A DNA stretch of 64,000 bases from Atherix ibis. Taxonomy: Eukaryota; Arthropoda; Insecta; Diptera; Athericidae. This document shows positions 19,321 to 30,615 of the stretch, piece after piece. The stretch covers positions 47,939,920-48,003,919 of the forward strand of contig OY282606.1 in the NCBI GenBank assembly GCA_958298945.1. The letters run 5' to 3'. The number at the start of each line of letters is the position of its first letter. Within the stretch, counting starts at the first letter, position 1. A program made the translations under genes and the position numbers. The notes under the pieces were generated by a model. That model did not search any database. It saw only the letters and a list, made by a program, of their open reading frames with translations, and had not been told where the DNA came from.

Positions 19321-22029
19321 ATGTCTTCGTCTACCGAAAATTCCCTCTCCATCCTTTTATGGAACGCAAATGGTTTGAACCTCCATCGACAAGAACTGGA
19401 CATTCTCCTACATGACAGACGTATTGACATTGCTCTATTAACTGAAACGCACTTTACATCCAGGTCACACTTCACTATACGAGACTACGATACATACAGA
19501 ACTGATCATCCTGACAATACGGCGCATGGTGGAACAGCTATCCTTATAAGAAAATCCATTCAACATAACATTCACTCCAATTTCTCCTCTGAATCCCTGC
19601 AATCCACAGTTGTTACAATTGATACCTCCTTATTTAATCTTAATGTAGCATCTGTATATTGTCCTCCCAATAAATCAATAACTGGTTCCGAATTTTTATC
19701 CTTCCTACACGCACTTGGAGCCTCGTTCCTGGCGGGTGGTGATTACAATGCTAAACACCCTCAATGGGGTTGCCGCGTTGCTAACCCTCGAGGAAAGATT
19801 CTTCAAGAAGCACTATCCCATACATCATATCAAATAACCTCCCCTCCAAATCCAACATACTGGCCAACATCTGTTTCAAAACGACCTGATATCCTCGATT
19901 ACTTCATTAGCACTCCTTCAATTACCATGAATTCTAGTATTGAAACTCTTTCCGATTTAAACTCTGATCATAGTCCTGTTCTCCTTACCCTTATTTCTAA
20001 GCCAATCTTAAAGACTCTTCCTCCTAGGCTGATAAATGGCAAAATTGACTGGAACAGATTTAGATACAAATTAGACCAACAGATAGACTTAAAACGAACG
20101 TTAAAAACAGCAAATGACATTAATGATGCTGTAAATGACCTCACTATATATATACAACATGCAGTCACAACCGCTCATATCTCTAACAATACTATACAAC
20201 CACAACAACAAAATTTACCAACTAAAATACGGACTTTAATTAACGAAAAAAGAAAAATGAGAATGAAATGGCAACGCGTACGAATGCCTAGCTACAAACA
20301 GGAACTTAACCGACTACAACGTGAACTAAAAATGGAAATTAGTAAGCACTATAATGAACGACATGAAACTTATACAAAATCGCTTAGTGACAATATTTCT
20401 TTATGGGAAGCCACTAGACGAATACTCTCGTACAAAAAAACATCACACCCACTGAAACAAAATGACGGTAACTGGGCAAAAACAGACAAAGAAAAAGCCG
20501 AAGTATTTGCTAAACATTTGGTAAATACTTTTGCTCCACATGATGATATAGAAGACAAATCACATACTAACAAAATCATCGAAGAACTAATGTTCCCACT
20601 CCCTATGAGTCTTCCTCCCAAAAATTTTAAGCCCTTGGAAATTAAATCTACAATTCTGCGCCTTCCCAATAAAAAAGCTCCTGGTTATGATTTAATAACA
20701 GCTCCTATTCTGAAGCAAATTTCCCGAAAAGGTTTAGTTTTAATCACATATATTTTTAATAGTATACTGCGTACAACCTATTTTCCCTTACTGCGGAAAT
20801 ATTCTGTCATTAAAATGATTCCTAAACCAAATAAATCCATTAATTCTCCTTCCTCCTATAGACCTATCAGCCTCTTACCAATTCTTGGTAAGATATTCGA
20901 AAAACTGCTATTAAAACGACTCTACCCTGTCTTAGTTAACGAAAAAATTATTCCTGATCACCAATTTGGCTTCCGATCTGAACACTCCACTATCCAGCAA
21001 TGCCATCGCATTGTTGACCATATTGCATCCTCTCTTGAGAGGAAAGAGTATTGCCCAGGAGTATTTCTAGATATCTCCCAAGCTTTTGATCGTGTGTGGC
21101 ATCCTGGACTCCTTTGGAAACTCAAGAGCTTTCTTCCTTCAACATACTACCTTATCATAAATTCATATCTCTCTCAACGACATTTCCAAGTTGCAATCAA
21201 CTCAGAATCGTCGGAAATATATCCTATTCTCGCCGGAGTACCACAAGGCAGTATCCTTGGTCCCATCTTATATAATATTTATACCCATGACATCCCAGCT
21301 TATCCTAATACTATCATTGCTACTTATGCAGATGATACGGCCATACTTGCTACCCATAAAAATCCTGACATAGCTTCCAACAATTTACAATCCCATATCC
21401 ACAACCTTCAATCTTGGTTTAAGAGATGGAGAGTGAAGGTAAATGAACAGAAGAGTGCTCACATTACTTTCACACTTTGTCAAGGTAAACCTACCCCTTT
21501 ATACCTTAATAGCAACATGATACCGCAATATGATAAAGTGCGGTATTTGGGACTTTTGCTGGACAAGAGACTAACATGGAACCCACATACTAGATTAAAA
21601 AGAGCTGAAGCTAACAGACGTTACCTACAACTTCTTAGACTACTGGACAAACGCTCGAAACTAACAATTAAAAGTAAACTTCTAATCTACAATACAATTA
21701 TAAGACCAATTTGGACATATGGAATTGAACTTTGGGGTTCAACGAAACGTTCCAATTCCTATCGCATCCAGGCCTTACAATCCAAAATCCTCCGTAAAAT
21801 TGTCGATGCCCCCTTTTACGTTCGTAACACTGTAATACATCGTGACCTAAATGTTCCATTTGTTCATAACCTGTGCATTTCCCGCTATCAAAAATTTCAT
21901 TCCCGTTTATCCTATCACCATAATCCACTTGTGAGAGAATTGTCTTGTACAGCCCTCCCCGGAAACACTCATCGGAGACTTAAGAGACAATGGCCTAGAG
22001 ATTTTCTAGAGGAATCTAACTTCCATTAG
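19321..22029 (+). CDS. Jockey ORF2: endonuclease and reverse transcriptase
   Basis: The 902-residue protein starts at ATG 19,321, immediately after the ORF1 stop (TAAATG), so translation by termination-reinitiation is plausible. The AP-endonuclease-like domain covers residues ~8-225, with N15 in LLWNANG, a GGDYNAKHPQWG segment and SDHSPV. The reverse transcriptase spans ~430-720, with motif A LDISQAFDRVWH (D584), GVPQGSILGPILYN and an intact Y669-A-D-D672 box. No RNase H follows, as is normal for Jockey. The C-terminal ~180 residues include RPIWTYGIELWGS. The frame is uninterrupted with all visible catalytic residues present. It would nick chromosomal DNA and copy the element RNA at the nick. 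Confidence 0.93.
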   Translation: MSSSTENSLSILLWNANGLNLHRQELDILLHDRRIDIALLTETHFTSRSHFTIRDYDTYRTDHPDNTAHGGTAILIRKSIQHNIHSNFSSESLQSTVVTIDTSLFNLNVASVYCPPNKSITGSEFLSFLHALGASFLAGGDYNAKHPQWGCRVANPRGKILQEALSHTSYQITSPPNPTYWPTSVSKRPDILDYFISTPSITMNSSIETLSDLNSDHSPVLLTLISKPILKTLPPRLINGKIDWNRFRYKLDQQIDLKRTLKTANDINDAVNDLTIYIQHAVTTAHISNNTIQPQQQNLPTKIRTLINEKRKMRMKWQRVRMPSYKQELNRLQRELKMEISKHYNERHETYTKSLSDNISLWEATRRILSYKKTSHPLKQNDGNWAKTDKEKAEVFAKHLVNTFAPHDDIEDKSHTNKIIEELMFPLPMSLPPKNFKPLEIKSTILRLPNKKAPGYDLITAPILKQISRKGLVLITYIFNSILRTTYFPLLRKYSVIKMIPKPNKSINSPSSYRPISLLPILGKIFEKLLLKRLYPVLVNEKIIPDHQFGFRSEHSTIQQCHRIVDHIASSLERKEYCPGVFLDISQAFDRVWHPGLLWKLKSFLPSTYYLIINSYLSQRHFQVAINSESSEIYPILAGVPQGSILGPILYNIYTHDIPAYPNTIIATYADDTAILATHKNPDIASNNLQSHIHNLQSWFKRWRVKVNEQKSAHITFTLCQGKPTPLYLNSNMIPQYDKVRYLGLLLDKRLTWNPHTRLKRAEANRRYLQLLRLLDKRSKLTIKSKLLIYNTIIRPIWTYGIELWGSTKRSNSYRIQALQSKILRKIVDAPFYVRNTVIHRDLNVPFVHNLCISRYQKFHSRLSYHHNPLVRELSCTALPGNTHRRLKRQWPRDFLEESNFH

Positions 22030-22180
22030 TTGGAGAAACGCCGATGGGTGTTTACTCCCACTTCATGATGCACGAGTTTGTAATTAAAATGTTATGTAAA
22101 TTTGCTTGTTACAATAAAATTGTAGTTGCAGATAAAAAAAGGAGAAAAAAAAAAAAAAAAAAAAAAAAAAAGAGATGTTA
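22030..22180 (+). repeat. Jockey 3' UTR, poly(A) tail and right target-site duplication
   Basis: The 3' UTR begins TTGGAGAAACGCCGATGGGT and contains AATAAA near 22,113. An impure A tract (22,132-22,170) follows, ending with a pure A run, then AGAGATGTTA (22,171-22,180). Confidence 0.8.
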
Positions 22181-22464
22181 ATTTCTATAGAGATGTTGAA
22201 GTGACCTGCAACTGATCGTTATCCGTGCACTCACAATTTAGTAGACTATACCCCTTACTATACAAAGTCGGTTCTCAAATGTTAGCACCATAGTACGAAA
22301 GGGCCCAATTTGGAAGAGCTATATATCAATATAAGATTGTTGGATCACTGCAAAGTAAGTTCAGTTGTCTTCGGAACCAGCATACGTAAGAGGCATTATT
22401 AAATATCTAACCCATCTAACTCTTAGAAAATATTTATTGATTTTTTATAAAATATTTCCAAATA
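22181..22464. other. Unassigned sequence
   Basis: Flanking DNA between the Jockey duplication and mariner C. No frame or repeat recognised. The TA before mariner C is at 22,463-22,464. Confidence 0.5.
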
Positions 22465-23729
22465 TTGGGTTGGTGCAAAAGTTATGCCCGTTTTTTTATG
22501 ATCGTAGATAAAAAAATTTTTTCTTCAGAAATGATGAATAGTATCTTCTTTTAAATGATTGCATTATATAAAGGATGCTTTCCCTCAACTTTCTATTCAG
22601 TTTTGGCCTGGCCAGAGTACAGTGAAGAGCTCTTGTATTGTTTCAAAATGTCGGTCGATAAAGTGCATTTACGTCATTGTTTACTTTATGAATTCCGTAA
22701 AGACAATACCGCGAGTGTGGCAACCAAAAACATTTGCGAAGTGTATGGAAAAGATGTCATCAAAGTTCGACAGGCACAAAGATGGTTTACAAAATTCCGA
22801 ACTGGGGATTTTTCACTAATTGATAAACCACGTACCGGGCGGCCATTGAAGTCTGATGAGGACAAGTTAAAAGTCATAATTGACACCAATCCACGTCTTA
22901 CCACCAGGGAGATCGCATCGATGATGGGAGTCAACCATACAACCGTATTAAGGCATTTGAAGCGTATGGGGATGGTTTCGCGGTACGACGTTTGGATACC
23001 TCATCAATTGTCGGCTGCCAATTTATTGGATCGTGTTTCAACGTGCGTTGCTTTGAGTGCGAGACAAAAACATGATCCTTTTTGCATTATTTGGTAACGG
23101 GAGATGAGAAATGCGTCGTGTACAACAACGCGACAAGAAAAAGACATTGGGCTATACCTGGACATGCCCCATTAACAACTTCGAGAAAAAAAAAGTTATG
23201 CGTTGTGTTTGGTGGGATTGGAAGGGTTTTGTGTATTTTGAACTCTTGGAACACAATCAGACAATTACAGCAGAACGATATTGTCAGCAATTATCCAAAT
23301 TGAACATCGCCCTTCAAAAGGATAGACCAGAACTGGTAAACAGAAAAGGGGTAGTGTTTCATCACGACAACGCGCGACCACATGTGGCTATGATGACTCA
23401 ACACAAGCTGAATTGGGATGTTATCAAGCATCCACCGTATTCTCCAGATCCTGCTTCTTCCGATTTTCATTTATTCCGATCACTGCAAAATTTTTTAAAT
23501 GACAAAAAATTTGATTTAATAGAGCAGGTAAAAACATCCCTTTTTACATATTTCGCATCAAAATCCAAGGAATTTTACACTAATGGTATTAATAAGTTGA
23601 CAGAAAGATGGAAGGAGGTTATAAGAACGGAAGGAAATTATATAATTGATTAAATAAATAATACAAATCTAAAAAAAAAATGTTTAATTGTATATGTAAA
23701 AAAACGTTATTACTTTTGCACCAACCCAA
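22465..23729 (+). mobile_element. Mariner C (TIR TTGGGTTGG...)
   Basis: The left end TTGGGTTGGTGCAAAAGTTA at 22,465 is matched by the complement of the right end at 23,729 with few differences. TA flanks both sides. Length is 1265 bp. The TTGGGTTGG terminus and the protein resemble the mellifera/cecropia side of mariner, a by-eye assignment. Confidence 0.88.
22648..23653 (+). pseudogene. Mariner C transposase, two frameshifts
   Basis: The frame starts at ATG 22,648 (MSVDKVHLRH). Residues ~1-110 form the helix-turn-helix region (FRTGDFSLIDKPRTGRP, HTTVLRHLKRMG) and WIPHQL is the linker. The frame shifts once near 23,085, just before LVTGDEKCVVYNN (first catalytic Asp), and again near 23,185-23,200 in an A-rich run. 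The third frame carries VMRCVWWDWKGFVYFELL, HHDNARPH (second Asp) and HPPYSPDPASSDFHLF (third Asp). Only 31 residues separate the last two Asp instead of 34, so about three residues are also missing. The copy is inactive. Confidence 0.88.
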
Positions 23730-23731
23730 TA

Positions 23732-25855
23732 TATAATTTCAAAATAAGTTAAAAATTTACTATAATTTGTGTGGGAGAATTGTTAAAAAACTAAATATTA
23801 AAAATTATATAAATTTCGAGCTACAGCCAGAAGAAGATGGATGTTCTTTATTTGGATTCAAATTTTAAGTTCTTTTGAATTTTTTTTAATGTTAAAATAT
23901 TATTAGCCAAACATACCTTATATAAATCCTCTTAAAATTAGGAATTTTTTATAAAACATTTTTCTATTTATTTTAAAGGCTTATTTTTTTTAATATACTT
24001 AAAATTTTGATTTAATTTTAAAAAAAAACAACTCTAAATTCACATTAAAAATAAAATTCTCTTGGATTTTTTTCACTAAATTTTTTTTAAAAAAAACATT
24101 AAATAAATTTAAGATTATAACATTTTTTAATTATTCTTATATGATTAGTTTCTCAACGCCTTCTAATATTAAAATAGATTTTTTAAAATATTGAATTTTT
24201 AAAAAAAAGTTAATTTATTTATTTTTACCAGAAGGTAGTAAGATTAAAATAATTTGTTAATTGCTGTAAGCATATTTTTCATTGCTATTATTATGCCATC
24301 ATTTTGAACTTCTATTTTTAAACTTTAATATTTTTTAATAAAATACACAATAAATAAATTTAATTTTAGGTGTGAATTTGAGCAACTAGCTAACAATAGT
24401 AAGGGGCTTTTCAATAGGTACCCTTAATTTTTGATTGAAAGTTACATATATTTTTAATGAATTAAAAACAAATACCAAATCTTTAGTTAAAGCTCATTAT
24501 TTCATTTGATTGTGTTTGGTGCATTTTGATTTTCAGCGAAGTACGAATAGTTTTCAATAAGTAGCGGTTCATATAAATAATATTCTAAATTAAAAAAAAA
24601 TACTTCTTATTGAATAGAAAATTGATGATACTTTCTTTCCTAAGGTCTTTCAACTTAGTTTAACTCATATTCGATTATAATTTCAATTTATTAGTAAACT
24701 TTTGACTATCGAAAGAATTTAAAAGTTATTTTTATGTTTCGCGCAATATTTTATTCTTAAAATGTACAAAAACTTTAATAGAACTTTTACTCTGTAATAT
24801 ACAAAAAAAAATTCAGTGCTGAAATTTGCTACAATTTCCTTTCACTTTAAAGCTTAAAGCGATATTAGAAATGTTAATGTACAAAATGAAATCTACCCTC
24901 AAGGATGAAAACTTTTTTCTTATATTCGCTTTACTGAAACAGGAAGTAAAATTAAACAAATTTCTAAGAGAAAAACCACTAAAGATAAATCAAAATTATC
25001 GCCTATTGGAATAAACAAAAATCCAACCATGTCCTCACTGTTTTAATACTTCTGTGCGAGTACGCAAAAAAAGGAAGAATCCAAACTCACTGATACGGAA
25101 GATTCGAATGATTCTATCTTGATTGATTGATAGAAGTCTATTTGAGTGGAATTGCCTTGCCTAACAAAACAAAAAAAATTATAATAAAAAATAAGAAAAA
25201 GAATTCAACACTTTTATAAGGGCTAGAAATTTTCTTTTAGAGCAGCATCAATTTTCCCTTTGAGGTTTTTATAGCATTCGATTGAGAACTAATTGAATTC
25301 GAGTCTTTCGAAGATATCCTTGTGTCAAAATCAATTTTTTCCCTTTTACTTATTATTCTCATTCACAGTAAAAATCGTATTCTTCTTTGGCAAAATGAAA
25401 TCCGTTCGGTTTGGATAAAAATTTGATTTCCATTAAAATCTCTGCCAAAATCAGAAAATATTGATTAACTCACGCCCTTTCGATTATTTGGCTTATTAGG
25501 TTTTTTTTTAAAAATTATTTTATAAATAATAGAATTAAAAGTTTTGAATTATTAATAAAAACAAGTATTTTTTAAGGCCTTAACTGGTGAACCTTGACTT
25601 CTGATGGGCGGCTCCAAACACAATAATTAATCAGATAGGAATGAATCGATTTTTATCAAAAGTAGTGTATATATTACAATTCCTCTCATTACTTTTTTAT
25701 TAATAAATAGTTAATTATTGTAGATATGAGATAATAAATATGTTCAGTTCAATCAAATAATAGAGCAAAATTAATTTATGCAAAATTTTATGCATTTTTT
25801 TTTGCAATGACATCATTTTCATACAAAAATATTAGGAACAAAATAGATTCGGATT
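23732..25855. other. AT-rich intergenic DNA
   Basis: Nothing coding is recognised. Very high A/T content. Confidence 0.6.
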
Positions 25856-26770
25856 GGTTAGCAGCGAGGTTAGGAAAGGAATGGAGGCAAGGCAAACCTC
25901 GATCCATTAATATATAGGAAAGTTTTCCTTGAATTGAGTGATTCCCCACTTCTGTTCACAGATGCTGCTCTGTACGACCACACAACATGTTTGGCGGTCA
26001 TCCAGCTTGCTGGCGGTGAATATCGCACAATCAAGTTAGGAATCTTACTAAATAGAATTTCTCCTTTTCATGGTGACAGTTTAAAAAATTTTACTGACAG
26101 CCTTAAAAGTTACCTGTGGAACAGTTTTACAAATTTCACAGCCTCATAAGTTATTCATGGCACATCAGTTGATGCTGTTCTCAACTGCATTCGATATTGG
26201 TTACTATACACATAAAAAAATGAATTGTATTGGGTTCCAGATGATGCTGTTGTTCTTGTCAATTAGCGAACTGGGCACCTAGCAGACGAGGCTCTCTGCC
26301 GTCCTTTACCCACTATTATTTCGAACTTGTTGCATCTACTGACCAAATTGCATTCAACATCTTTGACCATGCATAGAGATATCGACTTGCCTAATATTGA
26401 AAGTTTGTTTACGAGGAAACTAGTCTACTCAACAAAAACTCTGAAATTCTGAGCAAGGAAAATTCTCAGGAACCTGATTGGTCGTACCGCACTTGCGAAT
26501 GGCACTTAATCCAGAATTACTTTCTAAATTGGACTCCTTCCATTGTGTAGCTTTTGGACCCAACAACTCCTCTACCAATTCCTCACTTTTATTTTCTGAA
26601 AGAATCTTATACGCTCCATTAAATTTAACTAACATTTTCCCTGTTTCATAAGATGAGCTGGGAATGTCAGCTCACACCTAATACGATGTCGCCAAATGGC
26701 CCCATGGTTATGGCGCTATATGGTAACTCCTGGCATATGTTTTAGCTATGTTACATACATACATACATAC
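25856..26770 (+). pseudogene. 5'-truncated I-clade relic with 3' UTR and CATA tail
   Basis: The relic begins inside ORF2 just before RNase H. YRKVFLELSDSPLLFTDAAL (25,913-25,972) matches the intact I element around its RNase H D972. LYWVPDD (26,227), SNLLHLLTKL (26,323), a degraded RKILR..IGRTAL piece (26,450-26,490) and PTTPLPIPHFYF (26,560) follow in order. The 3' UTR block GTCGCCAAATGGCCCCATGG (26,690) and TGGCGCTAT match the intact element, and a CATA repeat (26,755-26,770) closes it. Stops and frameshifts are present. Confidence 0.8.
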
Positions 26771-27015
26771 AAAGATATCGGATTTCGATTGGTTCCAGGC
26801 CATGTGGGTATTTTGGAAAATAAGCTGGTAGACATACCCATACCTGACATTCCTCAATTTTGAGTCACACTTTTCAGCATATATATTCGGAAATTAATTC
26901 AAAGTTTTAGACGAGAAAACTTCTTAGGATTAAAATTGGTTATACTGCGCTAACCCATGACTTCCTGTTTAAGAACCTTCAATTACCCATCTGACAAAAT
27001 AGACGACTTCCTCTT
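26771..27015 (+). pseudogene. Second I-clade RNase H and C-terminal relic
   Basis: Directly after the CATA tail, FRLVPGHVGILENKLVDIP matches the last RNase H motif of I-clade ORF2. RKLLRIKIGYTALTHDFLFKN (two touching pieces near 26,920-26,980) follows. The preceding relic probably inserted into or next to this one. It is truncated before its own 3' UTR, near mariner D. Confidence 0.7.
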
Positions 27016-27023
27016 ACAATATA

Positions 27024-28305
27024 AGGTGTAGTAAAAAGTAATTATTTGCCAATAGATGGCTTTAGGAGTCTATATCTCCCGTTTTGAAAGTGCGATCGGG
27101 TTGCACTAGATGGCGTTAGAAAGATTAGATTTCGTACTAAAAAAGCTTTTCATACAGTTTTGTGATTACTTGACTCAGTATTTTTTTAGCACGCGTCAAA
27201 GATGGACACCAACAAAGAGAAAATACTTTAAGTCATATTTTAAGTTTTTCTTCGATAAAGGCGAAAACGCAAGCCAGCCAGCTGAAAATGTGAATAGTGG
27301 TTATGGTCCTGATACTGTAACAGCCAATCACGCGCAATTTTGGTTTCGTCGATTCCGTTCCGGTAATTTTGATGTCAAAGATGCACTACGCTCTGGAAGG
27401 CCAATTGTCGAAAATGTCGATAAAATAATGGAAATCGTCGAGTCCGACCGTCACGTAAGCACTGTTTCGATTGCCCAGGAGCTAAACATTGCACAAAAAA
27501 CCGTTTGGAACCACTTAAATTAGGCTGGATACAAAAAGAAGCTCGATGTATGGGTGCCACACGAGTTATCGCAAAAAAACCTCATGAACCGAATTTCCAT
27601 CTGCGAATCGCTGCTGAATCGCAACAATATCGATCCATTTCTGAAGCGGATGGTTACTGGTGATAAAAAGTGGGTCACTTACGACAACGTCAAGCGACAA
27701 CGGTCGTGGTCAAATCGCGGTCACCCGGCGCAAACGGTGGTCAAGCCAGGATTGACAGCCAGGGAGTTTTGCTGTGTGTTTGGTGGGACTGGAAGGGAAT
27801 CATCTACTATGAGCTGATCCCCTACGGCCGAACTCTTAATTCGGACCTATACTGTCAACAATTGGACCGTCTGAAAGAAGCAATCGCCCAGAAGCGGACA
27901 GCTTTGGCCAATAGGAGAGGAATTGTGTTCGATCAGGACAACGCCAGGCCGCATACATCGATAGTGACTCGCCAGAAGTTCCGGGACCTTGGTTGGGATG
28001 TTCTTATGCATCTACCTTATAGTCCGGACCTGGCACCAAGTGATTACCACCTCTTCCTGTCTATGACGAATGATTTTGCAGGTGAAAAATTCGCCTCAAG
28101 AGAAGATTGTGAAAATCGACTGTCCCAGTTTTTTGCCAATAGGGACGAGGGTTTCTATGAGAGAGGCATTATGAAATTACCTCCAAAATGGCAATAAGTT
28201 ATCGTACAAAACGGTGCATATTTGACCTAAATCGTATCATTCTATATATGCTAAATAAAACCTTCAATTTAATGCAAAAATAATGGATTTCTTTTTACAA
28301 CACCT
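27024..28305 (+). mobile_element. Mariner D (TIR AGGTGTAGTAAAAAG)
   Basis: The left end AGGTGTAGTAAAAAGTAATT at 27,024 pairs with the complement of the right end at 28,305, and TA flanks both. Length is 1282 bp. A second copy of the right-end sequence (TTCTTTTTACGACACCTTAT) lies ~30 bp beyond, at 28,324-28,343. Confidence 0.85.
27202..28197 (+). pseudogene. Mariner D transposase with stop and frameshifts
   Basis: The likely start is ATG 27,202 (MDTNKEKIL), after which the frame shifts within ~30 bp. FFFDKGENASQ, FWFRRFRSGNFDVKDALRSG and TVWNHLN form the DNA-binding part. A TAG at 27,521-27,523 interrupts before AGYKKKLDVWVPHEL. MVTGDKKWVTYDN has Lys after the first catalytic Asp where Glu is usual. 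A frameshift near 27,760 precedes LLCVWWDWKGIIYYEL. FDQDNARPHTS and YSPDLAPSDYHLF hold the second and third Asp with correct 34-residue spacing. It is inactive. A truncated relative lies on the minus strand at 49.5-50.0 kb. Confidence 0.87.
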
Positions 28306-28307
28306 TA

Positions 28308-28867
28308 TATTAAATATCCTCAGTTCTTTTTACGACACCTTATATTAAATACCACCGCATGTCTTTTAATTTTTTCTCTAACAGAACCCCACGTATCTCA
28401 ATGACTCTTCCAAACACGCATATCTGAGCTGATTTAGCGATGCCGAGGAATTCACAATGTTCCTTATCGTAGCTCAATGAGCGCTGAACAAATCGACGTG
28501 CTCTTAACACATAAATTGGTACTACGGGGATCGGGTGACCTAAGGTGTTAAGACACACTGTGCCCCACTATTATGAAGTGCGCTGGGATGTAATGTAGTG
28601 GCTGTGGTTATAACCATATCGTGAAGTTGTGGTCTGCGGACCGCTGGTAGGGCATAACAGCTCTTCTCTTGGGCGATGTCACTGCTTACGACAGCAGAGG
28701 TTTAGATAGGTTCGCTTTATATCACCACCCAAAATATAAACTAAACTTTCATTTCTAACTAAGCAAATGTTCGATTTTGTGAATTTATTTTACTTCATTT
28801 GGGACCTATTTTCCCTAATACGTCCACATATAACATATTATTCGTGATACTGAAACCCCTTCCCTAT
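28308..28867. other. Unassigned sequence after mariner D
   Basis: It holds the extra TIR-like copy at 28,324-28,343. A less AT-rich stretch at ~28,360-28,720 has no readable protein frame. It could be an old repeat, but I could not match it. Confidence 0.45.
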
Positions 28868-28916
28868 ATTTAAATGGGTGCCTACTGCAAACCAACAAAC
28901 AAACAAAATTTAAATG
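28868..28916 (+). mobile_element. Minimal 31-bp insertion ending in CAAA repeats, with 9-bp duplication
   Basis: ATTTAAATG at 28,868-28,876 recurs at 28,908-28,916. Between them lies GGTGCCTACTGCAAACC followed by a CAAA run. The form (short unique head, CAAA tail, flanking duplication) fits an extremely 5'-truncated I-type retrotransposition. The head differs from the I element at 250-5932, so another family would be the source. Confidence 0.5.
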
Positions 28917-30613
28917 AAAAACCTTTTAAAATGTTAAATACGAGTTCCAACCCATTACACGTATTTCTTATAAATTTAAATATTGTAACTAAATTTAAAA
29001 GCACTCGTCTTTAAACATTTTTCCATCGTGACTTCCTCCCAGTTCAACGGCACTCGTGTACCTTGAAAAATTGTAAAATGTCTGAAGTGTTTGAATTTTT
29101 TCAATTTTATTTATTTTTTTTACTCTACAATTATGCGATAACATTTTTTAGAACTTTCTGTTTACGTCTTTAAAAGGTTTTTTTCTATTTTTTATTAATT
29201 CCTTTAAATTTTTTACTAATAATTTTTCATATTTATTAATTCGGTTACTCATATTTACATTGTTAAATAATCCAATTTGTTTATGCAATTTTTTTATTTT
29301 CAGTTAAACGTGCTTATTTTTCCAATTGGAAAGAGGTCAACATTTTTTTTTTATTTTATTGTGTGCAGTTTAAAATTACGAAGGCTATTGTTTCACGATC
29401 ATGTTTATTAATCAAAATTCACGTGGTATAATTGTAAATACAGAAATTTAGTTTTTAATGTTTTGTCACAAAATTTTGTGGATAATTTTTAAAGAAAAAC
29501 TTTTAAAAACAATAATAACATTTTTGCGCTTACATTGCATTCAATTCCTTAGAATACCTGTCTGCTGTTTAACTATGAACATCTTAAGACTCTTCAATAA
29601 TAATTACTAGTCTGATTAGTAGATAATTTTTGTCCAATTATTCGTTAAATAAAAAAAGTGGTATAGATTTTTGTTTGTTTTACATTTTCAGAGTATATAT
29701 TGTTAAATGGACACCTCTTTCGCATAAATCGGGCTGAATCTCACCGATGACTTAAATAATGTAGTTTTTGTTGATTTATTGGTATAGACCATCGATTTAA
29801 GGTAGCTCCATAGAAAAAAGTTTAAGGACGGTAAAATGTACGATCTTTACGGTAGGATGACGGAGCTTTATTTCCAATTAGTCCCTTGTTTCAACTGCAG
29901 TGTAGCAAGTCACACAGTCCTGTTAGGATCAGATATTATCCACCGTAATTTTCAAAAACCCGATGATGCCGCTCAGTAAGTTTTTCAGGATATAAAGGAA
30001 GCTCCTAGAACTATTCTGGTTGCGTTTCATCCTAGATTCAGCCAAAAATACGCTTTATCACTGAAGATGATTTTCATTACAAATAAAATATAAATTAATA
30101 AACATAATAGTACTGTCAGATGAAACGTCAAAAATTAAACGTACTTGTTCAAAAGGAGTTTTTTCTTAATTAGAATTTTTTTCAAAGTTTTCCTATACTT
30201 TTCCTGTCCACATGCTCTTTGAGATGAACACGTGAAATAATGAAAAAGCATGTGGGCTTATTAATAAGCACGTGGATTTTTTAAATAATCACGTGCAATA
30301 AGGGATATAAGTCCTATGGACCATGACATACAAGTATGTAGGCTCCAGGATCATCTTTACTCCTAAGCGAGTTGAAAAATCATTTTTGTATTTAATATAA
30401 AAACATGTTCCATATAAGATTTTTTTGTTTATTTTTATGACTTGTATAGTACATGGATTATTCTTGGAATATAATATCATTAAAAACTAAATTTGTATTT
30501 TCAATTATAAACAAAAATCTGTTCAGAGTTTAGTTTTTATCCTATTACAGTTATGAGTATAATTAAAAATATTTTTTAAATCGAAATGTTTTTCTTATGT
30601 TTTGTTTTATCAA
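28917..30613. other. AT-rich intergenic DNA
   Basis: No coding content recognised. 29,790-30,060 is somewhat richer in G and C but has no readable frame. Confidence 0.55.
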
Positions 30614-30615
30614 TA

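Larger units (their letters stand above)
17761..22170 (+). mobile_element. Near-intact Jockey-clade non-LTR retrotransposon
   Basis: The element is 4410 bp: a leader (17,761-18,031), ORF1 with a one-base frameshift (18,032-19,320), ORF2 (19,321-22,029), and a short 3' UTR ending in a long A tract (about 22,146-22,170). A 10-bp direct repeat flanks it. Absence of RNase H and a poly(A) end fit the Jockey clade. The 3' UTR just after the ORF2 stop is recognisable in the minus-strand relic at 35.6 kb. ORF2 is open with an intact YADD box, so this copy looks young. Confidence 0.9.
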
